A stretch of DNA of 64,000 nt. Source: Apostichopus japonicus. Taxonomy: Eukaryota; Echinodermata; Holothuroidea; Aspidochirotida; Stichopodidae. The DNA lies in NCBI RefSeq assembly GCF_037975245.1, contig NC_092576.1, positions 43,221,611 to 43,285,610 of the forward strand, in the 5' to 3' direction. Each line of letters starts with the position of its first letter. Within the stretch, counting starts at the first letter, position 1. The notes below the pieces were generated by a model. It was not told where the DNA came from and did no database searches. It saw only the letters and a list, made by a program, of their open reading frames with translations. Shown piece by piece: positions 32,217 to 45,379 of the stretch. A program made the translations under genes and the position numbers.

Positions 32217-32963
32217 CAATGTACGCATACATAATAAATGAATAGGTTCTTGATGAGTCTAGTGCAAAGATTAAAGATGAAATTTTACCTGTTTAGAAAT
32301 CAATATAATCAGTTCTGTTGTCGTTCTGGCCCTCTACTATAGATGTATGGCAGCTTATATTGTCTTGATGAATGATAGATATGCTTTCAAACTTAGATGT
32401 TGTTAATCATTTTCAAACGAAGAGAAACTCTGGGAACTTTATTTTCTTTATGAGGCAGACCCAGCTTCTTCTCACAAAATTCGCTCATTACACCAGAAGT
32501 TACACAGGGCACAACATAACCTCGGTTACTGTTAACACATACAGGGAGAATAATACACAGACTGGTCAATTAATACTGGATTCCTTGTAATGGAACCCCA
32601 AATGCGGGGGGAGGGGGCAGGGGAAGTTGACAACTAATAATTGTCTCACACGGAATACTTAAGTTACCCTAGATGTAACTTATTGTTCTCATCAAACAAG
32701 GCAAGTAATATAGTGTAGTAGAGCCTGCCAGAGACCACACAGGAAACATGGTCTCATCTTTAGCACAGGTGGGCCTAAACTGATCTTTCTTAAAAACAAA
32801 CCATGGGGCTCATCGACACATTCATTGAGTACTGGGAACATATATAACTATGTAGGGATAAACGATAGGTATGCGGGAATGGAAAGGAGTAAAGGAATGG
32901 GTATACCATACGCAAAACTCACATTTCTGGGGAGTATTTTTAATGTGAATGTTTTCGCATTGG

Positions 32964-33115
<152 letters not shown>

Positions 33116-33439
33116 GGGTTTCTTGGGGTCAATTTAAGAGCTAAAGGATTACATTTTATTGCATCCTTCCGTCGGCTCAACCGGCAGTGTATGGTAGACA
33201 GCATTGAACTCACATGATGATGATTTTGTGTCCGTTATAGACAGATCGCGTGATTATTCTATGACTGTTGTAGGGCAATATCGGTTCCGGGTTTGCGCTC
33301 TGCACTAAACTATATGCTGCATTATGACATACACAATCTAGAATTACTTCAACTATAAAGCTGTGTGCTGAAAGCCATAGTGATCTTTATATACCATGGA
33401 ACCGTGTTTTACTTTGTTTTATGAGAAGATTGGATCAGG

Positions 33440-35837
<2,398 letters not shown>

Positions 35838-36789
35838 TCTAAAAGTCTTTGTCACGTTGTGACCACTGCGTCACACGCGCAACGATGGTTCATTTAAATT
35901 ATTTTGAACCTTGATTGTCTTGTCAATCGATACTAAGAAATTGCAATAAACACACGAGGCAAATAGTAAATTTCAGCCTTCTTGTTGACTACTATCAGAC
36001 TATATATACAGGGTCAATTACACACAATACAATTACACACAATACAATTACAATTTAAAAAAAAAAATAAGAATTAAGTTAAGGTTGCTTCCGTATGTTT
36101 TCGGATTGAGTGATCCACACCGCGAAAGTACGCTATCTTCATTTCCATAGTTATGAGCTTTGTCGTCTTTAAATTGAAGTTATTATTCTGTTTACCTTGA
36201 TATGATCCGACTCGCTTAAAGTGTATTCCCCGCGAGTTGAGTTGTATGAGTGTTCACCAAAAAATATTCACCATAATCGTCTGTTGACACGTTCCATGCC
36301 AACACGTTTATTTCTCCCGGTACGCTAATCAAATTGTAATATTGAATACAGGCAATTCCGAATCCACGGATTGTCACCTTCACGTCCAGCCTCTGCTCCG
36401 GACTGCGCACCCCGGGTGACCCTCTCAGTACCCGGTACAAAACACCCTTTACAAATAGAATATAAGAAAACCACATTCTAAAATGAAGCCAGATATGATG
36501 CAATTAACCCCGATGTTTCAGATCTATCCACTGCATACTATAATTGTAAATTATGATTCATAAATCTTTAATAAATTAGAATCGCCGAAAACAAAATGGC
36601 GGATGCCAATGAACTTCTCAAACAAAACAAAATAGCGGCTCGCCTACACGACACGCCTTAATTGGCGGTAAAGATTCATTCACTAATACCTTGACCAGTA
36701 TCTTTAACAATTACCCATATCTGATATATCAAAGAATTGAAATACGAAAACCGTTTATGCCCTGCAAATGTTACCAGTGGGGTCGTTCA

Positions 36790-37424
36790 ACAAGTCGGTT
36801 GGGCGAACGGCTAACCCTGCTTCTCTTATCCTGCCTAGCACTCGTCTTAATGCCAATACATGCTGTTCCCACGTCTCTGTAAATATTAAAATATCATCGA
36901 TGTAATTTACCACATCATAACAGCCCTATAATAATCTCCTCATCATTCTAGAAAAAAATGCAGGTGCATTAACCATTCCGAATGGCAATACCTTGAATTG
37001 AAATAATCCCTCTCTAGTGACAAACGCAGTATTATCCTTATCCCCCACTGCTATTGGGATTTGCCAATAACCCTTGTATAGGTCGAGCTTTGAGAAATAT
37101 CTCCCTTTTGAAATTTGTCCTATCAAGTCCTCAATATTAGGAATGGGTTCGGGATCGAACACTGTTATGTTGTTCAACCTACGGAAATCAATGCAGAATC
37201 GCATTGTCCCGTCCTTTTTCCTTACTAGGACTATAGGTGACGCATAAGCTGACTGGGCAGGTTCTATGATACCCATAGCTTTCATTTGGTCAATTTCCTC
37301 TTTCACAGTGTTATGTAATGCCTGAGGCATTGGATAAGGCTTACTCCTGACTGGTTTTTCACTTGTCAGTTTGACGGTACAATTTGTACAACCAGGAAGG
37401 TCGGTAAAAACTGTCTGAAACAAC
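36790..37424 (-). pseudogene. Ty3/gypsy reverse transcriptase fragment
   Basis: Begins with VFTDLPGCTN and PVRSKPYPMP, the usual N-terminal edge of a gypsy RT. It continues through IIEPAQSAYASPIVLVRKKDG and FCIDFRRLNNIT (the ValArgLysLys and DFR/LN blocks), KLDLYKGYWQIP and FQFKVLPFGMVNAP, and reaches YIDD at 36893-36904. A TAG stop (36926-36928) interrupts the frame 7 codons before YIDD. Sequence after the active site is lost within about 35 codons. There is no RNase H. It starts directly after the integrase part but in another frame. Confidence 0.85.
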
Positions 37425-37429
37425 TACGC

Positions 37430-38130
37430 CAGCAGATATAATTTCACGCTGACTCACTTCACCCCTGGTGACGTACGTATTTATGTGTACAGACTTAATC
37501 TTACAATCTATGTCTACCTTGTAATCGTATTTACCAAATTTGTCGGTTACCTTATAAGGACCTTGCCATTGCATGAGCAGTTTGTTGTTGCTCGATGGCA
37601 ATAACAACGAAACCATTCCTCCTACTTTTAGTTTACGATCTCTTGCTCTAGCATCAAAATACTCCTTATACCGTTTGGATGCGTTTCTTAGTTCTTCTAG
37701 AGCAAGGTGACATGTACTCTCTAAGCGCTCTTTAAGATCTAACACATATTGATATGTTAATTTGATTTCTTCCTCATGAACCTCATCAGACCACAATTCT
37801 CTCAAAATACCCATGGGCCGCCAAACGGATCTCCCATAGAGCAACTCAAATGGTGAATAACCTAAGCTCTCTTGAGGGGCCTCACGGTAGGCGAAAAGGT
37901 GGGCAGGGAGAAATCTGTCCCAGTCCTTTGGCATTTCTGCACACATTTTCCGCAACATCCGTTTCAGAGTGCCATTAAAGCGCTCGACTAATCCATTGCA
38001 TTACGGATGGTATGGGGTGGTGTGGAGCTGCTTGATACACAAAAGACGTCCTACTTCTTTCATAAGTTCAGACATAAACTGGCTTTCCATATCAGACAGG
38101 ATTTCATTTGGGATTCCAACCAACAGACTC
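37430..38130 (-). pseudogene. Ty3/gypsy integrase fragment, upstream of RT
   Basis: The minus strand shows the integrase core with SDMESQFMSELMKEV (second catalytic Asp), HTTPYHP and GLVERFNGTLKRML (catalytic Glu in VERFN). The C-terminal part follows: LFAYREAPQESLGYSPFELLYGR, then a basic MQWQGPYKVTDKFGKYDY segment and VHINTYVTRGE, as in gypsy integrases. A TAA stop at 38001-38003 lies inside the core, between HP and CNG. The zinc-binding N-terminus and first Asp are not found upstream. The next element in the same direction is the RT, not the element's end. Confidence 0.85.
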
Positions 38131-38430
38131 TAGGGATTCACTCCCAGGCGAATTAACCCGTCTTCCTTATCCAACACTCGGCAACAGCTATGGCTAGCCG
38201 AATCAAGTTTGCATATTATCATAATACTTTGTCTGTACCAGTGGGACAGTAGTTCTTTTCTTTCACAAAGCTATATATAAGGCTACAAGCATTCGGCCTA
38301 GACTACAATGATATTTATCGAACTTGGAAGTAATCATCAAATCCTATTTACCATGCAGTAACATCTATCAGATCATTATTAAACCCCTAACATAATGTTA
38401 GTTCTACCTAGACAAATTAGGGGAATACCT

Positions 38431-39317
38431 GGTACTTTGGGTTTTAGTTTTAGCAATACCAAGACTATCTTTCAATTTTACCTTCGTATCATACCGTTGG
38501 ATACTTTCTCTAAATAATGTAAACCTCAGATAGTGCAATAATTTGCTAAATGGTTGTCTATACTGTCTAAATATAACGTGGTACAGGTATATCCCTAGTA
38601 TATTATTATATCACTAAAGGATGTATGTGCAAGTTAGGCCCAAAATTAGACGTAGTGAACATTTGTACTTGGAGTGATATGAACAGTAAACACATTTATG
38701 AAGTATGGATAACTTTAACCTATACCTTCAGTGTTCCTATTGTTGCGCCAGTTTTGTATTTTGGTATTATTAAGCGAATGGTGTAATCAATTTCATCAAA
38801 TTTCTCAAACTGACAAACTTTATATTTCATTACGATTTGTGTACTTAGTGGCTTTGAAAACAGGCACTTACAATGTTTGCGCACCGTATTTGTATATAAA
38901 AGCGAAGACAACACATTTTTTGGGGGGGGGGAGGGAGGTGGCTTGCAGGCAATACAATACGTGTGTCGATACCCATACGATGCGAAAACAATATCAAAAC
39001 AGTGTTCAACCCTCTTAATGCTTTCAAAGGAGATCATATCACCGACTGTATGGAACGCCAAACGGGACACAGAGTATGTGAATCTAAGTCATTATGTGAA
39101 TACAAATTGCTGGCACACAATGACAACTACAAGTCCTTATGTGGCGCTATTACCACCGCCACATACTGACAAAGAACATATTATGTATCATGTAGTCATT
39201 ACACTGTCACATAATGACCGCCGAAACAGACTAAATTCACAAGTCATTGTCTGGCAGTTCATATTGTCACATAATGCTATTTACCTATGTGGCCTATATA
39301 TCGTCACAAAAGTACTT
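38431..39317. repeat. Segmental duplication, copy B, right part
   Basis: Continues the match to copy A (about 2043-2864) after the insertion, including the CATAATGAC-rich segment and a poly-G run (38921-38932). Frames on both strands here are unsupported. Confidence 0.85.
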
Positions 39318-41200
39318 CTGCTCCACAAGTTCTTATGTGGTGATCGATGCTACGTAAGGAATTCAAGTGATCCGTTTCCATGAGGTAAGGCTATTCAATA
39401 TTTACACCAGATAACATGTATTTCTTTTACTAGACTGACGCGTAACTTCTATACACACTAAGTAGTATGTAGACTCGTTCGCGTTAGGTCTTCGTCTTAT
39501 TTATATTGTGCATGCTGTACGGTTTCAGTCTTACTGTAGGCGCTTGGGATGTCGAATGTGGCAACCAAATTTGAAAAGCAAAAGGTAAGCAAATACCACG
39601 CAATAGTGCAACTATACTAGCCTAGGCCTTATATGGCAACTTGTACTAAAGTTAGTAGGTATAGGTCTAGTACAGTCTATACAATAGACTAAGGCCTAAG
39701 ATATGACCTACGATGATACATTTTATAGTATGATTATAATGCAAAAGTTATAAAGGACTATGCGTAGGCTATAATATAAACGCACTATGCCTAACGCCAA
39801 AGTGTTGATGTTCTTTTATTTTGGTTTAACTGAAACGTAGAGACGGTTAACCCTTACCTCTAGGCCTAGCCTGTATTCTGATTATGTCTAACCTAGTGCA
39901 CATTGGTTTTGGATGGTTGTGTCCGCACTTACAAAGCACATTGTTGTTTTTTGAAGAGCTTAACTGAAAATAAGATAAGTTGTGTTATCAAGTCACTTTG
40001 CCTGTATTTATTTGAATAATATATAAGTGGTCATTCGAGTATCAGAATCTGAAATAGTAAGGTAAGAGTGTCAGTTAGAAAATGTTTCTATTTATGATAT
40101 AGCCTAGTGGATTTCACTGAGAAATAATACTGGAAAAAATATGTTATATAGGAGCATATACTCCTATAAAACAGAATGGCTGGATCAAACTCTACATTGG
40201 TGTTGTTACTGCCTTGGTAAAAAGAGGACTTCTTATTCTAGTGTAACACTCTTAATTAAAAAGAAGAATTTTTTCAATGCGAAATTGTAATTTATAAGCC
40301 CTTAATTGTTTCTCCCACAATCGTGGTCGCGTATATTTGTAAAGTACTTGCCCTCCTATGTCTAATTATTTTTTGTATACACATATAGTATTCTTTCCTT
40401 TATAGTACACTGGTCTGATAGCTTGTCTGCATAGGTCAAGTCAAAGCAAAGGTAGGAGCAAAGTGTTTGCTTACAAGTTGTTAAGCAACCAGCTTTTCCA
40501 GGAATTCATACTCATGAGACATTGTTTGGGCAAATAATATTTTTGGGGAATATTTAAATGGTTAATATTATATCTAAAACACTTAAAATGGTTACTGGTT
40601 ATCAGAAGATTTTCTTTGTATTTAAGCCATTGGTTTCCAAGTGAACACTAACTAGGCCTAACTGTGGTACAGCTGTTACCTTTTCTATAACTTAAGTGTC
40701 TGTTCATTAATTATATAAGATAGTAATTCATGTATTTGTTCCCTGGATGATATGGGAGATGCATAACTTTTTTTTTTACATTTCAGTCCTGCAATAATGG
40801 AAAACGGGGAGAATCTGTGCTTCCATTGTATGCTCCGACAGTACTTACCAACTATATAAGTGTGATTCACAGTTATGTGAGGTTCTTTTGGAGCTGTGAT
40901 TACATTGATTTCTATAGAATGGGAACGGAGGGCCTCAGATGTACATATCATATGTTTTATTTAATTATTTAGTAGATCTAGGATGTATTATCTAACTATC
41001 AGGGGGATCTTCTTAGACATGCTAGACTAGAAATCCTACCTCCAAGAAAAGAGATAACTAGATAAATAAAAAAATAGAAAACAATAGCATAAAACATGTG
41101 GAAGAGGGTTCAGACTGGTGTTGCTGTAACTGCGAATGTGTATTTAAGAAACATTGGTGGGAGAGGGTTGCGGTGGATCGATTGGTGCTACACATTTGTT
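39318..41200. other. No gene recognised
   Basis: Non-coding sequence. An ATG at 39549 opens a short phase-0 exon-like frame ending in a GTAAGC donor, but I could not find a consistent second exon. Confidence 0.45.
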
Positions 41201-41214
41201 CACAATGAATTTTA

Positions 41215-41444
41215 TTAAAGGAGCTCAATTACATATATAGTTGCCAAATTTATCGTCATACAGCCTAATCCAAACAAATAACGTTGTGTTATAAAGAGTG
41301 CATAATTCTAATTTTCTTTGACTATAAATGTGCATAATAATGCAATTATTTCAAGAAAAGGAAATCCGTTGAACATATGCCTAGCCCAAACATCTTTGTA
41401 CAGATTCTCCTATGCTGTCAAAGAAACCCACTGAGCTCCTTTAA
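41215..41444. mobile_element. Small inverted-repeat element (MITE-like), TTAA ends
   Basis: TTAAAGGAGCTCA at 41215-41227 is the exact reverse complement of TGAGCTCCTTTAA at 41432-41444. If the outermost TTAA on each side is a target-site duplication, the element is 222 bp with 9-bp terminal inverted repeats. It has no coding capacity. TTAA targets are typical of piggyBac-like elements, but the assignment is inference. Confidence 0.5.
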
Positions 41445-41835
41445 GCACTTATAGAACATTTTACAACGACTACCTGATAGTGCCCTCCCATTCATTTGAT
41501 GAGAAGAGTTCAAAAGTTGACGGCGCATATATAAAATACAATAAATTGTAATAAATAATACAAGTAAAAGTTTCTTTATTTTGTTTTATTAGTATACTTT
41601 TTCAAAAATATATGTGCGATCAGGTGCCTAATGTAATGCAGCACGATACTTTACTCTCAAAATCATAGATGTTACTTTGTTTGTGTCTCATAAGAATTGG
41701 AAGTATTCATTTAACTAAACATAGGTGTGGGATTCTTTATTTACCATTTCCTTTGCCAGGCAGTTTTTTTAAAAAAAAATCTGTGAGGTGTGAACATCTT
41801 TTAATTTCTTATCTTGCTCACCCATCCAACTTATA

Positions 41836-41856
41836 ATAATAATAATAATAATAATC
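41836..41856. repeat. (AAT)n microsatellite
   Basis: About seven AAT units. A poly-A run follows at 42026-42041, then a B-box-like segment on the minus strand (42062-42085) too degenerate to call as a tRNA or SINE. Confidence 0.8.
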
Positions 41857-42139
41857 ATGCAGTTATATTTACGACGCTTAAGCGACCGCTAATATGGGAG
41901 ACGCCAGCTTATGGATTACAACTTCCACGTCGGTGGCTTCCAATTTAACATTTTAACTCAAATTTGGAATATTTTCAATTTAGAAAGTCACTTCAGATAG
42001 GAAAACCATATATTGCTATTATATAAAAAAAAAAAAAAAAATAAAAAACACCTTACTATGACCCGGCCGGGGATCGAATCCGAACCTCCAGATTGTCAAG
42101 ACCCAAATATCCACATGAATCTGTATAAACCCATGACGA

Positions 42140-42650
42140 GAATGCATATAAAAATCAAACCATGATGTGCTTTGTTACACCCATTTGCAGTTGCACTTGT
42201 GAGTAATAAGAATGTGACTGCTTTAAACTCATTCCTTGTCTGCTCTCAAACTGATATATTGTCACTGCTTGGGATTGTGTACGACACACTAAGAGAGCAG
42301 TTATTCTCCAGGACACCTGTTCCACGGCATAAACAATGTACCAATAGATCAGGATTTGCTCCCAGATAGACCTGTTCAGAGTCAACTACAAACAGGCTCC
42401 AGTCTTCTACCCTTACAATATGATCAAAGCTTTTCCACATTTTGATGTAATTTAGACGGGCCTTACACTCCTTCTTCCTGCAATACTTCAAATTTGAATT
42501 CAGATTAAGGCACAGTAAACGCCTCAGCAAAGGCGGATTGTCAATTTCAAGTTCTCGAAACAAAAGCCTAAGACATTTGGCTATAACACTGCATAACTGA
42601 TCCTGTAATTGTCCATGTGCTATGAGCAAACCATGACTCATTCCCAAATT
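42140..42650 (-). pseudogene. YqaJ-type (viral-recombinase family) exonuclease fragment
   Basis: The minus-strand frame 42246-42647 contains VYLGANPDLLVHCLCRGTGVLE, which matches the YLGASPDG..C.C.GKGVLEIKCP block of YqaJ/lambda-exonuclease-like nucleases seen in many multicopy animal genes. The frame then breaks near 42250, and an overlapping frame (42155-42385) continues with SHSYYSQVQLQMGVTKH, the family's H-YY-QvQ-QM block. The catalytic E-x-K motif reads E-N-N here, so the Lys is missing. The frameshift and the lost catalytic residue together indicate a dead fragment. Such genes often travel with DNA transposons; no ends were found. Confidence 0.7.
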
Positions 42651-44190
42651 GACCCCTTGTACAACTTTCTACCTGTTTGTTTTGTTTGATTTCAGAGACG
42701 TTGTGGATCAGTTATTCATTATAGGTCTACTTACACCTATGAAAAACAATTTCCTTATCTCTTTAGTAGCCATTAGAAGTCATGAAACAACGGCAACCCA
42801 CCCCCCCCCCCCCCCTCCGCCTACACCCCTTTCAAAATCGATGAAAGCTTGACCATCTTACAAGAGTTTTCCTAATTCCAGTTAATTTATGAATTAAAAT
42901 TAGCTAATAATGCACAGTGATAATGTAAGAGAATTGACTGCTAATTTTCTGTTATGTTATACCTTGTGTTCACAACCTTCGTTTCAAGGACACTGGACAC
43001 AGGTTTGTAAATATTTTGAATGTTTTACAGGCATCTATGAAAAGAGGAATACCACAGTATTTTAAAAATGTATATTGGCGTGTAATTACGAGTTATCACT
43101 ACCTAAAATTTAAAAAAAAAACGTCATAGATTGCACATATTTAATGAGTTTCTCAGATTTATCAAAACTTCAAATGAGTATATCTTTAAGACGGGAACTT
43201 TTTTCTAAAAAAAATCAACATATTTGGAATGACATTATCAAACACAATATGTGTAATGCACATTTGGCAAATTGGCGAAGTGGCCATTGTACTTATGGAC
43301 TCTGTTATATGTTACATAGTGAAATTATCAATTAATTAATTAATTTCACTAAAGTAGATATGGATCCGTCTGCTCCACTCTTTTGTAACGTTTTATATCG
43401 CCGCATTCGTAAGTAACCAAAACACAAACACAATGTAGGAAAATTGTAATTAACGGTGCTATGGGTATGTGTACGTGATCGTGGTAAAATGTTGATTGCT
43501 ACAAACATGCAGAGCGTGATTGAAAATTATGTCTACGAAATGTTGCTAACATTTGTTAATGTAAAGCCTTACATTTACAACCAAAAAAGACCAGATTCAT
43601 TCAGAGTAGTTCCATCCGATATGACTACGAAGCAAGAACTTGATTTCGATCATTATTTGTGATAAGTTACATGGGTGTATAGTCAAATTAAGGTTAAAAG
43701 TAAATATTCAGAGATGTTTATGCACGACATCGCAATTTTCAAACAATACGTGCTAACTTCTTTTTATTTATGATAAGTACAAAATCCATGTTAATGTGTG
43801 TATATGCTTACAAAACCTAATTTCGTCGGTTCCGTCGAATTTAAATTATGATAATAAACTTGCTTTGAGTTTGTTTCTTTCTTTCATATGCCAGACAAAT
43901 CAACAATTCAATTTCGTATTATAAATATAAAATTATACGCATTTGTGTACAATAAAAGGTAGCTTCATACACATCATGTATAGCATTTATCAAGTTTGTA
44001 CTATCGATTGCAAGAGGGAGACAACAAACTGCCAAAATGTAACATTAACCATTCAAAGTATCAACATTATGGAAACCCATTTATATCTCGAGTAATCCAT
44101 TTATTGTCTTGAATGTGGAACTTTACAAAGAATTTGCAGTAAAAGTAATTCACCCTCATTTGTATTTTGCTTGCGAAACTACAGATCTAA
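42651..44190. other. No gene recognised
   Basis: Non-coding sequence with a poly-C run at 42800-42815; it lies upstream of the first candidate exon of the NLR gene and may hold its promoter, but no core promoter element can be supported. Confidence 0.45.
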
Positions 44191-44191
44191 A

Positions 44192-44249
44192 ATGGCTGAC
44201 AATTTTAATCCCGTGGACATCAAACCAGATGTGAGGAAGACAGTGAACG
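44192..44249 (+). CDS. Alternative first coding exon of the NLR gene (candidate)
   Basis: An ATG in good context (AAAATGGC) opens MADNFNPVDIKPDVRKTVN and stops at a strong donor GTAAGTTT after one extra G, that is, in phase 1. Both DED exons downstream accept phase 1, so this exon could splice to either. A second candidate first exon lies at 45319-45379. The two cannot be consecutive: joining this one to the acceptor before 45311 gives a stop within three codons. It is therefore an alternative start, or the first exon of a paralogue whose remainder has decayed. There is no transcript evidence. Confidence 0.5.
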
Positions 44250-44414
44250 GTAAGTTTAAAAACTGAACAATTTGCACGTATTGTGTATGTTGTATAATTT
44301 GTGTGAGGCTGTTGTATGCAAAATCCATGTACACTGTTGCGTTTGCTAATTTATTTGATAAGCCATCTTCACTTTTCTTTGATAAAAACACGTAACATTG
44401 GCGAATTTATCATG

Positions 44415-44580
44415 AAATATATTGACAACATGATATCTTATGGAAATCAAACTTTTGAAAGTGAAGGGATTACCAGGTCATTACGTTATGTTCAATAAGT
44501 TGAAAATGTTTACGTTCATATCCCTAACACATCAGTTGTTATAACACTCTTTTACATCTGAAGGAGTGCTCCGTTGGTTT
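44415..44580 (+). repeat. Intron segment duplicated at 50635-50795
   Basis: The two stretches share ATATTGACAA, AAATCAAACTTT, GGATTACCAGGTCATTA and GAGTGCTCCGT in order and spacing. The second copy lies just upstream of the second DED exon. This suggests that a first-exon/intron/DED unit was duplicated, and that the DED exon expected after 44580 has been lost. Confidence 0.7.
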
Positions 44581-44929
44581 GAGGTGTTTTTTACTTACCA
44601 AAATGTTATAAGGATATTTGACCTACGTTTCTTGAACATCTTCGAATAATTGTTCGCATAACTTTGCCGATCCGATACTGACTTACTTAATTAATTTCAG
44701 ATTGGAGCCAAAACAGTTCTGTAAGTTAAACTTTTTAAGGATTGTAAGACCAATTAAATCTCTTTCATTTAATAACATCATAACACTAACTACTACCACT
44801 ACTCTAGCTACTCTTACTTGTCATTTTAAAATGTTCATCAGTTTCGTGTCAATGAAAATTCAAACAGTTGTCAGTATTTTGCACCCGCAACTGCATATTT
44901 TGTGTATCACCAATCACGAAAATGTACTA

Positions 44930-45095
44930 CCATTTTTCGGGAGCCTTCGCCACTGAACCACAACTGGTTCCTCCCTTTGACCCCACCAGGGCCTAAGGCG
45001 GGCCCCTGGACCCCAAGCCGTTATGCTCGCACTTTAGGCCTATCTATGCTTTGTAAGTTCGCTTCGCGAACATTGACAATAAATCGGCAGTTGTT
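44930..45095. repeat. Probable interspersed repeat fragment
   Basis: A GC-rich island in AT-rich surroundings, with CCCCACCAGGGCCTAAGGCG, GGGCCCCTGGACCCC and TTCGCTTCGCGAA. This resembles repeat ends, not coding sequence; the 100-codon frame through it (44902-45204) is not supported. Confidence 0.4.
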
Positions 45096-45318
45096 TGAAG
45101 TGTGTTCGCAGGAAATTAAACAAGGTTTTCCAACACTGCAAGTTGAAGTTGAAGTTGATCATAATTCTGACGTTGAATTGATGAATCGAAAGTGGCTTTA
45201 TTAATCTGCTGTCTTTTGATAAAGTGAATATGTTAACTTGACGTTTCGAACATATTCGTTGTTAATGATACCGTGACGTCAGAAACATACATTTTCAGTT
45301 TTGTTCTACAGGTCAATA

Positions 45319-45379
45319 ATGGCAGAGGCGGAACCCTCTCAAAGCACCGGGAGGGACAGAGGGACAAACCCTGCAGCAG
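45319..45379 (+). CDS. NLR exon 1 (start codon exon)
   Basis: The ATG in AATAATGGC context starts MAEAEPSQSTGRDRGTNPAA plus one base (phase 1) before the donor GTAAAAGA. It is polar and low-complexity, with no signal peptide, as expected of a cytosolic receptor. An acceptor-like TTCTACAG precedes it by 8 bases, so a 5' non-coding exon upstream is likely. I chose this start because the phase fits the DED exon and because no ATG upstream keeps the frame. Confidence 0.6.

Larger units (their letters stand above)
35838..38430 (-). mobile_element. Insertion carrying Gmr1-type gypsy pol fragment
   Basis: This 2.6-kb block is present in duplication copy B and absent from copy A, whose sequence is continuous across the site near 2043-2050. 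GGTA occurs on both sides (35834-35837 and 38431-38434), a plausible 4-bp target-site duplication. Inside, on the minus strand, integrase sequence (37430-38130) precedes reverse transcriptase sequence (36790-37424). I found no matching long terminal repeats at the two ends, so the element is internally deleted or composite. The remaining flank (35838-36790, including a 95-codon minus frame at 36216-36503) is unassigned. Confidence 0.7.

Noticed and set aside
39549-39584. Short ATG exon MSNVATKFEKQK followed by GTAAGC, and an exon-like piece at about 40405-40450
   Set aside because: The next acceptor near 40787 gives an immediate stop in the required phase, so no gene could be assembled.
42055-42100. 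Minus-strand B-box-like GGATTCGATCCCC
   Set aside because: No A box at suitable spacing and no target-site duplication; possibly an old SINE scrap.
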